Shown: positions 34,262 to 43,515, counted from the first letter of the stretch. The stretch: DNA of 64,000 nucleotides from Catellatospora sp. TT07R-123 (GCF_018327705.1 NZ_BNEM01000001.1:2356001-2420000); one strand, 5' to 3'. Numbers and translations are program-made. The notes: a model not told the origin generated them from the letters alone.

Positions 34262-36094
34262 TCAGCCCTCGACCCGGTGCGTGGTCCAGAACGAGGTCAG
34301 GTCGGTGGTGGTCGCGGCCTGCGCGGCGGCCTTGAAGTCGGCGACCGTGCTGATGCCGTACCAGTGGGACTGGGCGTAGTTCAGCAGCATGGTCTGCATG
34401 GCGCTGGTGCCGATGAGGCGGCGCAGGTCGTGCAGCACGCACTTGCCGTAGGTGTAGACCACCGTGCTGTACCGGCTGGAGTGCGCGTCCCAGTACGCCA
34501 TCGAGTTGGTGGTCTTCTCGGCGCTGCTCGCCCAGCTCACGCTGTTCCAGCAGTTCGTGCCGGTGACCCCGCGCTGGAGGTCGGTGGCGTAGTCGGTGAA
34601 GCCCTCGTCCAGCCACGGCACGGTGTACTCGTCGTCGCCGACGATGCCGTAGAACCACTGGTGGCCCAGCTCGTGGATGACCGGGGTGGCGCTGGCCTGC
34701 GACAGCACGATGCCCGGGTACTCCATGCCGCCGAACCAGAAGTTGTTGTGCAGGATCAGGTCGACCTCGCCGTACGGGTACGCCCCGAAGCGCGAGCCGT
34801 GCCCGTCCATCGCCGACGCCGCGGTGCTCTGCATGCTGGACGCGGTGCTGGCGGTGATGCCCGAGGTCCGGTACGTGTTGACCAGCACGCCGCCCGACGA
34901 GGTGGTGCTCGTCTTGACGAACGGCCCGGCCACCCAGGCGAACTCGCGCACGTTGTTGGCGGTCGCGGTGGTGACGGTGCGCCCGCTGCCGCCCGGCGCC
35001 TCGGTGGAGGTGCCGCTGGCCGGGGTGAGCACGGACGTGGGGTGGTCCAGGGTCACCGTGTAGTTGCTGGCCAGCTGGTAGAAGCTCTCACCGTTGTTGG
35101 TGTACGGGTCGAGGTGCCAGCCGGCGCCGTCGCGGACCGCGAGCACGGGGATCGCGTTGCCGATGAAGTTGTAGGACCCGTCGCGGCCGAACCGGTCGCT
35201 GCCGTCGGGCACCGCGATCGACACGTCGAAGCCGACCGTGCCGGACTGGCCCTGGGCCAGCGGCGCCGGCAGCGTGATCTTCAGCGCGGTGCAGGCGACC
35301 TCCAGGCTGCCCGCCGTGCCGCCGGTGACGTTGCTGACCTTGATCGGCTGCACCGACGGGCAGGTGCCGTGGTAGTTGTCCCACAGTCGCAGGTAGACCT
35401 CGCTCAGCGCGACCGACGACACGTTGGTGAAGCCGATGGTCTCGTGGCCGGTCCAGTTCGCGCCGGTCGCGTCGCTGGTCAGGTTCAGCGTGTATCCGGC
35501 GTTGGCGGGCGTGCGGGTGGGCGAGGAGGGGGTGCCCTCGGCCACGTCCAGCGCGACGTCGTCGATGGCGAAGCTGGTCTGGAGGCTGCTGTCCTCGACG
35601 CCGGTGAACAGCAGGTTCACCGTCTGCCCGGCGAACGCCGACACGTTGACCGTGCGCTGCTGGTATCCGGCGGCCTTGTTGAGGTTCGAGTACGACGCGA
35701 CCGTGGTGGAGCCCAGCTGCACGCTCAGCGTGTCGTACGCGGTGCTCGTGGTGGTCTCGGCGGTGTCGATGTGCAGCCAGAACGTCAGGGTGGCCGAGTT
35801 GCAGCCCGCGGGCAGGACGACCGACTGCGACAGCGTCTTGGTGTTGGCGGATCCGACGCCGTTGAGGAACGCGTCGCGGGTGCCGGTGCGCGCGGGCTGG
35901 GCGGCGAACGTGCCGATCACGCCGGAGCTGCCGCCCCACGGCGTGGTGCCGGTCTCGAAGCCCGCGTTGCCGACGACCTGCGCCGGGGTGCAGGCCGCGT
36001 GGGCGGGGGTGGCGGTGAGCACACCGGTGGCGGCGGTCGCGATCAGCGCGAGGGCACCACCTGCGGCGATGCTTCGCAGAGCTCTTCGGAGCAT
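34262..36094 (-). CDS. Secreted M1-family metallopeptidase with N-terminal jelly-roll domain
   Basis: The 610-aa protein starts at ATG 36094 behind GGAGG. A signal peptide ending near ATPAHA is followed by a beta-sandwich of about 150 residues (VVGNAGFETGTTPWGGSS… TLTFWLHIDT… FAIDDVAL), like carbohydrate-binding/cell-envelope modules. The M1 N-terminal beta domain and the gluzincin catalytic domain follow: HELGHQWFYGIVGDDEY with the downstream zinc-ligand Glu in WLDEGFTDYATD. The GGMEYPG motif of M1 enzymes is present (FWFGGMEYPGIV). It would cleave peptides outside the cell. The C-terminal helical domain is short compared with full aminopeptidase N. Confidence 0.88.
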   Translation of the reverse strand: MLRRALRSIAAGGALALIATAATGVLTATPAHAACTPAQVVGNAGFETGTTPWGGSSGVIGTFAAQPARTGTRDAFLNGVGSANTKTLSQSVVLPAGCNSATLTFWLHIDTAETTTSTAYDTLSVQLGSTTVASYSNLNKAAGYQQRTVNVSAFAGQTVNLLFTGVEDSSLQTSFAIDDVALDVAEGTPSSPTRTPANAGYTLNLTSDATGANWTGHETIGFTNVSSVALSEVYLRLWDNYHGTCPSVQPIKVSNVTGGTAGSLEVACTALKITLPAPLAQGQSGTVGFDVSIAVPDGSDRFGRDGSYNFIGNAIPVLAVRDGAGWHLDPYTNNGESFYQLASNYTVTLDHPTSVLTPASGTSTEAPGGSGRTVTTATANNVREFAWVAGPFVKTSTTSSGGVLVNTYRTSGITASTASSMQSTAASAMDGHGSRFGAYPYGEVDLILHNNFWFGGMEYPGIVLSQASATPVIHELGHQWFYGIVGDDEYTVPWLDEGFTDYATDLQRGVTGTNCWNSVSWASSAEKTTNSMAYWDAHSSRYSTVVYTYGKCVLHDLRRLIGTSAMQTMLLNYAQSHWYGISTVADFKAAAQAATTTDLTSFWTTHRVEG

Positions 36095-36285
36095 GGAGGT
36101 CCTCCAGGTATGGGACACCGACGGGGTGTGTCGGTCGTGCCCGCGACGGACATTGTCGTCAATCTATGGGTCGGGGCAGGGCGGCACCATGAGGCGGCAG
36201 CGCGACACGCCGATACCTCCGCGAAGATGGCGGTTTGCCGCCAGCGTGCCCCCCACGCATGCGTCGGCACGCGTAGGTTGGGGCG

Positions 36286-36624
36286 GTGAGCACCGCGCTG
36301 CAGGAGCCGACGTTTCTGATCCTCTCCGCGCTGGCCGAAGGACCCCTGCACGGCTACGGCGTGATCCAGGAGGTCGACGCCCTCTCCGACGGCCGGGTGA
36401 TCCTGCGCCCGGGCACCCTCTACGGCGCACTCGACCGCCTCGTCGACCAGCAGCTCGTCGCCGCCGCCGGCGAGGAGGTGGTCGACGGGCGGCTGCGCCG
36501 CTACTACCGCCTCACCGACTCCGGGGCCCAACTGCTCGACGCCGAAGTCCAGCGGATGACCAGCAACGCCCGCGCCGCGGCGGCCCGGCTGCGCCGCCGC
36601 GCCAAGGGCACCGCCGCCGCATGA
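36286..36624 (+). CDS. PadR-family transcriptional regulator
   Basis: The 112-aa protein starts at GTG 36286. It shows the PadR winged helix: EPTFLILSALAEGPLHGYGV, IQEVDALSDGRVILRPGTLY, GALDRLVDQQLVAA and the wing RRYYRLTDSGAQLL. There is no large C-terminal dimerisation domain, typical of the short PadR subgroup, which sense phenolics, drugs or envelope stress. The stop overlaps the ATG of the membrane-protein gene (ATGA), so the two are translationally coupled. The pair resembles PadR/membrane-protein operons in which the regulator controls its neighbour. Confidence 0.88.
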   Translation: MSTALQEPTFLILSALAEGPLHGYGVIQEVDALSDGRVILRPGTLYGALDRLVDQQLVAAAGEEVVDGRLRRYYRLTDSGAQLLDAEVQRMTSNARAAAARLRRRAKGTAAA

Positions 36625-38201
36625 GCGGCGGCGCGGCGGCCGATCCGCTGGAGCGTCGCTACCGGACGCTGCTGCGCGCGTACCCGCGCTGGTGGCGCGA
36701 GGAGCGCGGGGCCGAACTGCTGGCCACCCTGCTCGACGCCGCCCCGCCCGGCCGCCGCCGCCCGACCGCCGCCGACGCCGCCGACCTGCTGCGCAACGGG
36801 GCGCGCTGCCGCCTCGGCCTGTCCACCGACGACGGTCTCGACGAGGGTCTGGGCACCGCCGCGCCGGTCGCGCTGGCCCTGGCCGCGGGCGTCAGCGCGT
36901 TCCTGTGGTGGCGCATCGAGGGCTCCCCCGCAACGCCGGGCCGTCCCGCCACGCTCGGCCCCCTCGCGTACGCCGCCTGGCTGGTCGCGACCGCCGTGGT
37001 GGTGCTGGCTCCGGCGCGGGCCGGCCGGGCCGCGATCGGGGGCGCGCTCGCGGTGACCGCGCTGCTGCCGCTGCTCGCGCCGCTGACCCCGCTGCACCGG
37101 CCGCCGCTGTGGGTGCTCGCCGCACTGCTGTGCTTCGGCGCCCTGGCGCTGCCGGTGGCCGGGCGGGTCGACCGTCCCGGCAGCGGCGAGCTGCGCGCGG
37201 GCATCGCCGCCGGGGCCGTGGCCGTCGCGACCGGCGCCGACGTGGTGATGCGGGCCTGGCCCGGCCAGCACACCGCCTCCTACTACCAGCCGACCATCGC
37301 CCAGGTGGGCTGTGTCGTCGCCGCGGCCGTCGGCGCCCTGGCAGTCCGCACGCCGGTCCAGGGCGGTCTGACGCGGCACCCTCCGGCGCGGGCCGGGACG
37401 CCCGATCCGGCCGGAGACCTGAGCCCGGGCCGGACGCCGGGGCCGAGCGGGACGGCGCGGCCGACCGGGACGCCGGAGCGGGCCTGGCTCTGGGCGACGC
37501 TGCTGATCGGGTTGCCGGGAGCCTGGCTCGGGCCGGTCGACACCGGCACCTGGCGGGCCGCCGGGGAGCTGCCGAAGTTCGGGCGGCTGGCCGAGGTGCT
37601 GCTGGGCACGTGCATCGTGCTGCTGGGCATGGCCCGCCTGCGACGCCGCCGCGCGGGCGCCGACCGCGGCGGATCGTGGTCAGCCCCTGGCGAGGCCGGA
37701 TCGGTCCTGATCGGGTACGCCGTCGGGCTGGTCGCGTTCGCGGGGCTGGTCGGGGCGGTGACCGCCCACGTGCTGGCCACTGCGGTGACGTGCCTGACCG
37801 CGGGCGGGGCGCTGGCGGCAGGCGGAGCGCCGAGCGCCGAGGGCGGGGTGGGGCGCCGGTGGACGGCCGCCGGGACGGCGGGGACGGTGACGCTGCTGGC
37901 GGCGTACGCGGTGGGGGTCTATTCCAACGACTGGAGCGTGACCGGCTGGCACCTGGCCCGCACCACCGGGCTGGCCGCGACCCTGGCCGTGGTGCCGCTC
38001 GCGGCGGCCGTGCACGCCGCGTGGGCGCACCGGCACGCCCTGCCCCGGGCAGCCGCGCTGGTCGCCGGGATCGGGGCGACCACCTGGCTGGCCTGGCTCA
38101 CCCTGCCCGACCTGCCCGCCTGGGGCCCCGTCCCGCTGGTGCTGCTGGCCGCGGCCGCACTGACCCGCTTCCGCCACACCCCGCCCCGCCCCCGGCCCTG
38201 A
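36621..38201 (+). CDS. Polytopic membrane protein coupled to PadR
   Basis: The 526-aa protein has a cytoplasmic N-terminal segment, YRTLLRAYPRWWREERGAELLATLLDAAP, a motif common in actinobacterial proteins placed after PadR genes. About 10 TM helices follow, with Pro-rich hydrophilic loops around residues 250-285. No enzymatic motif was recognised. Its ATG overlaps the PadR stop, so expression is linked, and it is probably the membrane target of that regulator. Confidence 0.75.
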   Translation: MSGGAAADPLERRYRTLLRAYPRWWREERGAELLATLLDAAPPGRRRPTAADAADLLRNGARCRLGLSTDDGLDEGLGTAAPVALALAAGVSAFLWWRIEGSPATPGRPATLGPLAYAAWLVATAVVVLAPARAGRAAIGGALAVTALLPLLAPLTPLHRPPLWVLAALLCFGALALPVAGRVDRPGSGELRAGIAAGAVAVATGADVVMRAWPGQHTASYYQPTIAQVGCVVAAAVGALAVRTPVQGGLTRHPPARAGTPDPAGDLSPGRTPGPSGTARPTGTPERAWLWATLLIGLPGAWLGPVDTGTWRAAGELPKFGRLAEVLLGTCIVLLGMARLRRRRAGADRGGSWSAPGEAGSVLIGYAVGLVAFAGLVGAVTAHVLATAVTCLTAGGALAAGGAPSAEGGVGRRWTAAGTAGTVTLLAAYAVGVYSNDWSVTGWHLARTTGLAATLAVVPLAAAVHAAWAHRHALPRAAALVAGIGATTWLAWLTLPDLPAWGPVPLVLLAAAALTRFRHTPPRPRP

Positions 38202-38225
38202 CACCCGCACACCGGCGAAGGCACA

Positions 38226-38248
38226 GTGCAGTTTCCCCGAAACTGCAC
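38226..38248. repeat. GTGCAGTTTC palindromic repeat, short solo copy
   Basis: GTGCAGTTTC (38226-38235) and GAAACTGCAC (38239-38248) form a perfect 10-bp stem with a CCC loop. It lies between the membrane-protein and NAD kinase genes. It belongs to the same family as the arms around IS copy 1 and the long copy at 42299-42374. Confidence 0.65.
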
Positions 38249-38291
38249 GATACGAAGATCATCGTGCGGTCGCGGACCGTAGAGTGGCAGC

Positions 38292-39155
38292 GTGGGCCTG
38301 GTACACACGGTCGGCTTGGTGCTGCATCCGGAGCGGGACTCGGTGCCCGCGATCACCATGGTGATGGGCTGGGCCAGCCGCCGCGACGTGACCGTGCTCG
38401 GCCTGCCCGACGAGATCGACCGGATCGCGTGCGAGGCGGTGCCGGTGCCCGCCCAGGAGCTGGCCGAGCGGGCCGACCTGGTGGTGAGCCTGGGCGGCGA
38501 CGGCACCATGCTGCGCTCGATGCGCCTGATCGCGGGCCGGTCGACGCCCGTGCTCGGCGTCAACCTCGGCCGGCTGGGCTTCCTGGCCGAGATCGACGTC
38601 GGCAACCTGCCCGCGGCGCTGTCGGCGATCGACAACCACCACTACGCGGTGGAGCCGCGGCTGGCGGTGCGCGCCACCCTGCCCGACGGGCGCGCGGTCA
38701 CGGCGTTCAACGACATCGCGGTGGTACGGACCCCCGGCGACGGCCTGGCGGCGGTCGCGATCGAGATGCAGGAGCAGCCCTTCGTCCGGTACGCCGCCGA
38801 CGCCGTCATCGTGGCCACGCCGACCGGCTCTACGGCGTACAGCTTCTCCGCGGGCGGCCCGATCGTCGCCCCGACCGTGCGCGCGATGCTGGTCACCGCG
38901 GCCGCGGCGCACTCGACGTTCAACCGGGCGCTGATCCTGCCCGCCGACGAGCGGCTGTGCCTGCGCCTGCTGCCGACGTGCGGGCGGCTGGCCGTCGAGG
39001 TGGACGGGCGGGTCGACGGGTTCGTCGGGGCCGGGGACCGGCTGACGGTCACCGCCGTCACCGACGCGGCGCAGGTGGTGCGGCTGGGGCACAGCACGTT
39101 CTACGAGCGGGCGCGGCGCAAGCTCCAGGTGCGCGGCAGCCTCGAAGTCGATTGA
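38292..39155 (+). CDS. nadK: NAD kinase
   Basis: The 287-aa protein starts at GTG 38292. It phosphorylates NAD to NADP using ATP or polyphosphate. Family motifs are intact: the GGDGT loop in VVSLGGDGTMLRS, GVNLGRLGFLAE, and the conserved VIVATPTGSTAYSFSAGGPIV. In many actinobacteria nadK lies near recN and a TlyA-type methyltransferase; that context is absent here, so this may be a second copy. It is co-oriented with the following GNAT gene with a 20-bp gap. Confidence 0.93.
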   Translation: MGLVHTVGLVLHPERDSVPAITMVMGWASRRDVTVLGLPDEIDRIACEAVPVPAQELAERADLVVSLGGDGTMLRSMRLIAGRSTPVLGVNLGRLGFLAEIDVGNLPAALSAIDNHHYAVEPRLAVRATLPDGRAVTAFNDIAVVRTPGDGLAAVAIEMQEQPFVRYAADAVIVATPTGSTAYSFSAGGPIVAPTVRAMLVTAAAAHSTFNRALILPADERLCLRLLPTCGRLAVEVDGRVDGFVGAGDRLTVTAVTDAAQVVRLGHSTFYERARRKLQVRGSLEVD

Positions 39156-39175
39156 CCGCATCGGACAATGGAGCC

Positions 39176-39691
39176 GTGCTGATCCGCAGAGAACGACCCG
39201 CCGACGTCGTCGCCATCCGCGACGTCACCACCGCCGCGTTCGCGCGACCGGACAGCCCTGCCCCGGCCGAGGCCAGGCTCGTGGACGAGCTGCGCGCCGA
39301 CGGCGGCTGGCTGCCCGCGCTGTCGCTGGTCGCGGTCGCCCACGACGGAGCCATCATCGGGCACGTCCTGTGCACCCGGGCCCACGTCGGCGACGCGCCC
39401 GTGCTCGGGCTCGGGCCGCTGAGCGTGCGCCCCGACCACCAGCGCACCGGGGTCGGCAGCGCCCTCGTGCACACGGTGCTCGGTGCCGCCGACGCGCTCG
39501 ACGAGCCGGTCGTGGTGCTGCTCGGCGACCACGGCTACTACCACCGCTTCGGCTTCCGCATCGCCTCCGGCCTGGGCATCACCCCGCCCGACCCCGAGTG
39601 GACGCCGCACTTCCAGGCCCGCCCGCTGCACGCGTACCATCGCGGGCTGGTCGGGCCGTTCGCCTACGCGGCGCCGTTCGACCGGCTCTGA
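39176..39691 (+). CDS. GNAT-family N-acetyltransferase
   Basis: The 171-aa protein starts at GTG 39176, with TGGAG upstream. It has GNAT motifs: MLIRRERPADV-type start, LVAVAHDGAIIGHVLC, and motif A LGPLSVRPDHQRTGVGSALV, where the RxxGxG/A acetyl-CoA pyrophosphate loop reads QRTGVG. GDHGYYHRFGF is typical of the YhbS-like subgroup. The acceptor is unknown. It sits between nadK and corA on the same strand. Confidence 0.88.
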   Translation: MLIRRERPADVVAIRDVTTAAFARPDSPAPAEARLVDELRADGGWLPALSLVAVAHDGAIIGHVLCTRAHVGDAPVLGLGPLSVRPDHQRTGVGSALVHTVLGAADALDEPVVVLLGDHGYYHRFGFRIASGLGITPPDPEWTPHFQARPLHAYHRGLVGPFAYAAPFDRL

Positions 39692-39734
39692 CCGACTACG
39701 ATCATCCGGAAGACCTGTCACCGGAGGTGAGCGC

Positions 39735-40853
39735 GTGTCCGGACACCAGCACCCGACGGGCGCGACACCCTGGGGATGGACCGCGCCGCTGCGCAAGGCG
39801 GCCTCCCGGATCCGTCCCGGCGGGCACGACGTCCCCGACGAGCACGACCACGACCACGCCGACTGCGTCGTCGACTGCGCGGTGTACGTCGGCGGCCACC
39901 GCACCCCCGGCCGCTGCGGGTACGCCGACGCGCTCGCGCAGGTGCGGGCGCAGCGGGGCTCGTTCCTGTGGCTGGGGCTGCACCAGCCGACCGAGGCCGA
40001 GTTCGCCCCGATCGCGGCCGCGTTCGGGCTGGACGAGCTGGCCGTCGAGGCCGCCGTCACGCCCCGGCAGCGCCCCAAGATCGAGCGGTTCGGCGACGTC
40101 AGCGTGTTCGTCCTGCGCACCACCCGCTACGTCGAGCACCCGGAGCTGACCGAGACCTCCGAGGTGGTGGAGACCGGCTCGGTCGTGATCTTCATCGGGG
40201 ACGGGTTCGTGATCACGGTCCGGCAGGGGTCGGCCGGGCAGCTCGCGCCCGTGCGCGCCGACCTGGAGAAGCGGCCCGACCTGCTCGCCCAGGGCCCCTG
40301 GGCGGTGGCGCACGCGGTGTCGGACCGGCTGGTCGACTCGTACCTGGAGGTGGCCGTCGCCTTCGAGAACGACATCGACGAGCTGGAGGACCACGTCTTC
40401 TCCTCCCAGTCGAAGAACCGGGCCGCGCAGATCTACCAGCTCAAGCGCGAGCTGATGGAGTTCAAGCGGGCGGTGGCCCCGCTCCAGCACCCGCTGGCGG
40501 CGCTCATCGAGGACAAGGAGCTGCTGCCCAAGGAGATCCGGCGCTACTTCCGCGACGTCAACGACCATCTGCTGCGCACCGTCGAGCGCATCATCGGGTA
40601 CGACGACCTGCTGAACTCGATCCTGCAGGCGCGCCTGGCGCAGCTGAGCGTCGACCAGAACAACGACATGCGCAAGATCGCGGCCTGGGCGGCCATCGCG
40701 GCGGCGCAGACCGCCATCGCCGGCATCTACGGCATGAACTTCGAGTTCATGCCCGAGCTGCACTGGCGCTACGGCTACGCGATGGTGCTCGCGCTGATGT
40801 TCCTCGTCGCGTTCGCCATGTACCGCGCGTTCCGCCGCTCCGGCTGGCTCTGA
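39735..40853 (+). CDS. corA: CorA-type magnesium/cobalt transporter
   Basis: The 372-aa protein starts at GTG 39735 behind GGAGG. A large N-terminal cytoplasmic domain contains DHDHDHADC near residue 35, a metal-binding-looking cluster. A long helical stretch and two C-terminal TM helices follow. The selectivity-filter motif GMN occurs as YGMNFEFMPEL after the first TM helix. It forms a pentameric channel for Mg2+ or other divalents. The His/Asp-rich N-terminal patch is unusual and may tune metal sensing. Confidence 0.9.
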   Translation: MSGHQHPTGATPWGWTAPLRKAASRIRPGGHDVPDEHDHDHADCVVDCAVYVGGHRTPGRCGYADALAQVRAQRGSFLWLGLHQPTEAEFAPIAAAFGLDELAVEAAVTPRQRPKIERFGDVSVFVLRTTRYVEHPELTETSEVVETGSVVIFIGDGFVITVRQGSAGQLAPVRADLEKRPDLLAQGPWAVAHAVSDRLVDSYLEVAVAFENDIDELEDHVFSSQSKNRAAQIYQLKRELMEFKRAVAPLQHPLAALIEDKELLPKEIRRYFRDVNDHLLRTVERIIGYDDLLNSILQARLAQLSVDQNNDMRKIAAWAAIAAAQTAIAGIYGMNFEFMPELHWRYGYAMVLALMFLVAFAMYRAFRRSGWL

Positions 40854-40866
40854 GGCGCGACCGGGC

Positions 40867-41247
40867 TCAGCCCCGCTCGGCCAGGAACGCCTTGGCCAGC
40901 CGCTTGGGCGCCCGGCTGAGCCACGCCTCGGTCACCAGCTCGGCCAGCTCCTCCGGTCCGATCAGCTCCAGCCGCACCAGCACCGCCGGATAGCCGTCGA
41001 AGTGCGGCGTGGTGAAGTAGACCGACGGATCGTCGGCCAGCAGCGCCGCGCGGGCGCCGAGATCGGGCACCCGGGCGGCCAGGATCGGGCCGTCGGGCGC
41101 GGCGTCGCCCAGCGCCTCCAGATCGCCCTTGCGCAGCGGGCGCGCCCACGCGTACAGCTTGTCGCCGACGCGCCACTCGTGCGGCGACGGTTCGGCGGTC
41201 TCGGGCAGCGCCGCGGCGATCCGGCGTACGTCGTCCCAGGTGGCCAT
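40867..41247 (-). CDS. MmcQ/YjbR family protein
   Basis: The 126-aa protein starts at ATG 41247. It matches the CyaY-like YjbR fold: MATWDDVRRIAAALPETAEP, WRVGDKLYAWARPL, VYFTTPHFDGYPAVLVRLE and the C-terminal EAWLSRAPKRLAKAF. Such proteins are often called DNA-binding, but function is unproven. It is convergent with corA (13-bp gap) and divergent from the band-7 gene. Confidence 0.85.
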   Translation of the reverse strand: MATWDDVRRIAAALPETAEPSPHEWRVGDKLYAWARPLRKGDLEALGDAAPDGPILAARVPDLGARAALLADDPSVYFTTPHFDGYPAVLVRLELIGPEELAELVTEAWLSRAPKRLAKAFLAERG

Positions 41248-41386
41248 GTCCTCACCCTATGCGCCGGTCGCCGCGCCCGCAGGGGGCAGCGGCAGTGGAC
41301 GCCATCCGCCATGCTCTATGCCGGAGCACCCGCGACACGACCGGGACGGCCCGCGCCGGGACGGGTGCGCAGAGTCGGAGGACGTC

Positions 41387-42247
41387 ATGTCCGATGTGTT
41401 GGGCAAGGCCCTGGCCAGCCTCGCCACGGCGGTGCCGTGCGCGCTGCTGATCCTGGTGTTCGCCTGGGCGATGTTCGGCGGCGTACGGATCATCAACCAG
41501 GTGGAGCGGGGCATCGTGTTCCGGTTCGGGCGGGCGCTCAAGCGGGTCCGCCAGCCCGGGATCGCGGTGATCATCCCGATGGTGGACCGGCTGCGGAAGG
41601 TCAACATCCAGATCGTGACCCTGCCGGTGCCGTCCCAGGAGGGCATCACCAGGGACAACGTCTCGGTGAAGGTCGACGCGGTGGTCTACTTCCGGGTCAG
41701 CGACCCGTACCGAGCCGTCATCGAGGTACAGAAGTACATGTACGCCGTCGAGCTGCTGGCGCAGACCTCGCTGCGCTCCATCATCGGCAAGAGCGAGCTG
41801 GACGACCTGCTGTCCAACCGCGACGAGCTGCACCGCGAGCTGCGGGTGCTGCTCGACGGGCCGATGACGGCGTGGGGCATCCACATCGACCGGGTCGAGA
41901 TCAAGGACGTGCAGCTGCCCGAGTCGATGAAGCGGTCGATGTCGAAGCAGGCCGAGGCGGAGCGGGAGCGGCGCGCCCGGGTCATCACCGCCGACGGCGA
42001 GTTCCGGGCCGCGCAGAGCCTGGCCGACGCCTCGACGATCATGGCGAACACGCCCGGGGCGCTGCAACTGCGCCTGCTGCAGACGGTGGTCGAGGTCGCG
42101 GCGGAGAAGAACTCGACGCTGGTGATGCCGTTCCCGGTGGAGCTGCTCCGCTTCTTCGACCGGGCCTCGGGCGAGTCCGCCGCCGCCCCCACCGACCCCC
42201 AGCCGCCCACTCCCCCCATCCCCCACCACCGCGCCCCGTCGGAGTGA
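41387..42247 (+). CDS. SPFH/band 7 (stomatin-like) membrane protein
   Basis: The 286-aa protein starts at ATG 41387 (GGAGG upstream). One N-terminal TM helix (ALLILVFAWAMFGGV) is followed by an SPFH domain: GIVFRFGRALKRVRQPGI, VDAVVYFRVSDPYRAVIEV, SIIGKSELDDLLSNRDEL and IKDVQLPESMKRSMSKQAEAE. A coiled-coil-like stretch and a Pro-rich tail end it. Stomatin-type proteins form oligomeric scaffolds in membrane microdomains. A NfeD partner gene is usually adjacent but absent here. Confidence 0.88.
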   Translation: MSDVLGKALASLATAVPCALLILVFAWAMFGGVRIINQVERGIVFRFGRALKRVRQPGIAVIIPMVDRLRKVNIQIVTLPVPSQEGITRDNVSVKVDAVVYFRVSDPYRAVIEVQKYMYAVELLAQTSLRSIIGKSELDDLLSNRDELHRELRVLLDGPMTAWGIHIDRVEIKDVQLPESMKRSMSKQAEAERERRARVITADGEFRAAQSLADASTIMANTPGALQLRLLQTVVEVAAEKNSTLVMPFPVELLRFFDRASGESAAAPTDPQPPTPPIPHHRAPSE

Positions 42248-42298
42248 CCCGCTCCGCCCCGTCCCGCCCCGTCCCTCGGGCGGGCGGGGCGGTGCATT

Positions 42299-42374
42299 CG
42301 TGCAGTTTCGGGGAAAGTGCAGGAATCTTGGCCGGCGTTCGTGCAGTTTCCCCGAAACTGCACGAACGCCGGCC
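42299..42374. repeat. GTGCAGTTTC palindromic repeat, long uninterrupted copy
   Basis: A perfect 21-bp stem at 42330-42350 and 42354-42374 closes a CCC loop (GGCCGGCGTTCGTGCAGTTTC and its complement). Upstream, 42300-42321 repeats the arm GTGCAGTTTCGGGGAAAGTGC followed by GGAATCTTGGCCGGCG. The latter sequence also flanks IS copy 1 at 6566-6581. This copy therefore shows the unoccupied form of the site in which the first IS lies. Confidence 0.75.
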
Positions 42375-42415
42375 AGCGTTCCGTGCGCGGGGTGGTGCGG
42401 CACGCCCCGCTTTAC

Positions 42416-42439
42416 ATAAACGCTGGCCTATCTCATCGA
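42416..42439. repeat. Left arm of ACGCTGGCCTAT palindromic repeat around IS copy 2
   Basis: The 24-bp arm is a perfect reverse complement of 43594-43617 on the far side of the IS30-family element, and related to the 17-bp arms at 16657-16723. Confidence 0.7.
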
Positions 42440-42456
42440 CTACAGCGAGGGCGGTT

Positions 42457-43515
42457 TCACCCGGTAGTTGCAATTAGCTGTTCCTGGAGTACTTCGGCTG
42501 GTGTTCTGAAGCCGAGGATCTTGCGGGGTCGTCCGTTGATCTCAGCGGCGACCCCGTCGAGGTGTTCCTGGGTGTGGACGCTGAGGTCGGTGCCTTTGGG
42601 CAGGTATTCGCGTAGTAGGCCGTTGGTGTTCTCGTTGGTGCCGCGTTCCCAGGGGCTGTGGGGGTTGGCGAAGTAGACCTGGCAGTCGGTGCGGGCGGTG
42701 AACAGCTTGTGGGAGTGGGCCATCTCGAAGCCGCGGTCCCAGGTGAGGCTGCGTAGTAGTTGGCGGGGCAGGTGGGTCAGTCGGTCGGCGACGGCTTCGG
42801 CGACGGCGGCGGGGTCGTGGTGGTCGGGCAGGGCGGTCAGGGTGAGGTAGCGGGTGGTCCGTTCCACGACGGTGGCGATGCCGGACCTGCCGTGGGCGCC
42901 GATGATGAGGTCGCCTTCGTGGTGGCCGGCGGTCTTGCGGTCGGCGGCGTCGGCCGGGCGGGTGCTGATGTGCGGCAGGTCGGCGAACCGGGCGCGGCGG
43001 CCGTCGGGCTGCGCCGGGCGGCGGTGGGCGCGGCCGGTGCGCAGGACCGGCCGTTCGAACAGGTCCTTCAGGCCGCCGCGGGCCTGCACATAGATCGCCA
43101 GGTAGATCGTCTCTGCGGACACGTGCCACTCCGGGGCGTCGGGATGGGCGAAACGCAATCGTCCCGCGATCTGCTCCGGTGACCACCGCTTGGCCAGCCC
43201 CGCCACGACCGTGTCGCGCAACGGCCCCGGGACGGCCAGCTTCGCCGGCTTGGGCCGCCGCGCCCGCCGCCCGGCCCGCAACTGCGCCAGCACCGCGTCA
43301 TAGCGGAGCCGGTACGCCCGCACCAGCCGCCCGCCCGGACCCCTGCGCCGCAGGTGAGGCGGCCCGTAACGGTCATCGCCGTTACGGGCCACCTCCCGGC
43401 ACACCGTCGAGGCGTGCACCCCGACCGCGATCGCTATCTGGACCTGGGTGAACCCCGCCGCCCAACACCGCTGGATCGTCGCCCGCTGCTCTGCCGTCAG
43501 CCGCTTACCCGGCAC
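42457..43515 (-). CDS. IS30-family transposase (DDE), intact
   Basis: The 352-aa protein starts at ATG 43515. The N-terminal helix-turn-helix (LTAEQRATIQRCWAAGFTQV, then VGVHASTVCREVARNG) is followed by RWSPEQIAGRLR and VSAETIYLAIYVQARGG. The catalytic residues are in HEGDLIIGAHGRSG, TWDRGFEMAHSH and NENTNGLLREYLPKG. Frame and motifs are intact. Related in architecture to the transposase at 6631-7746 but diverged throughout. The last codons (…IATTG) overlap the terminal repeat. Confidence 0.93.
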   Translation of the reverse strand: MPGKRLTAEQRATIQRCWAAGFTQVQIAIAVGVHASTVCREVARNGDDRYGPPHLRRRGPGGRLVRAYRLRYDAVLAQLRAGRRARRPKPAKLAVPGPLRDTVVAGLAKRWSPEQIAGRLRFAHPDAPEWHVSAETIYLAIYVQARGGLKDLFERPVLRTGRAHRRPAQPDGRRARFADLPHISTRPADAADRKTAGHHEGDLIIGAHGRSGIATVVERTTRYLTLTALPDHHDPAAVAEAVADRLTHLPRQLLRSLTWDRGFEMAHSHKLFTARTDCQVYFANPHSPWERGTNENTNGLLREYLPKGTDLSVHTQEHLDGVAAEINGRPRKILGFRTPAEVLQEQLIATTG

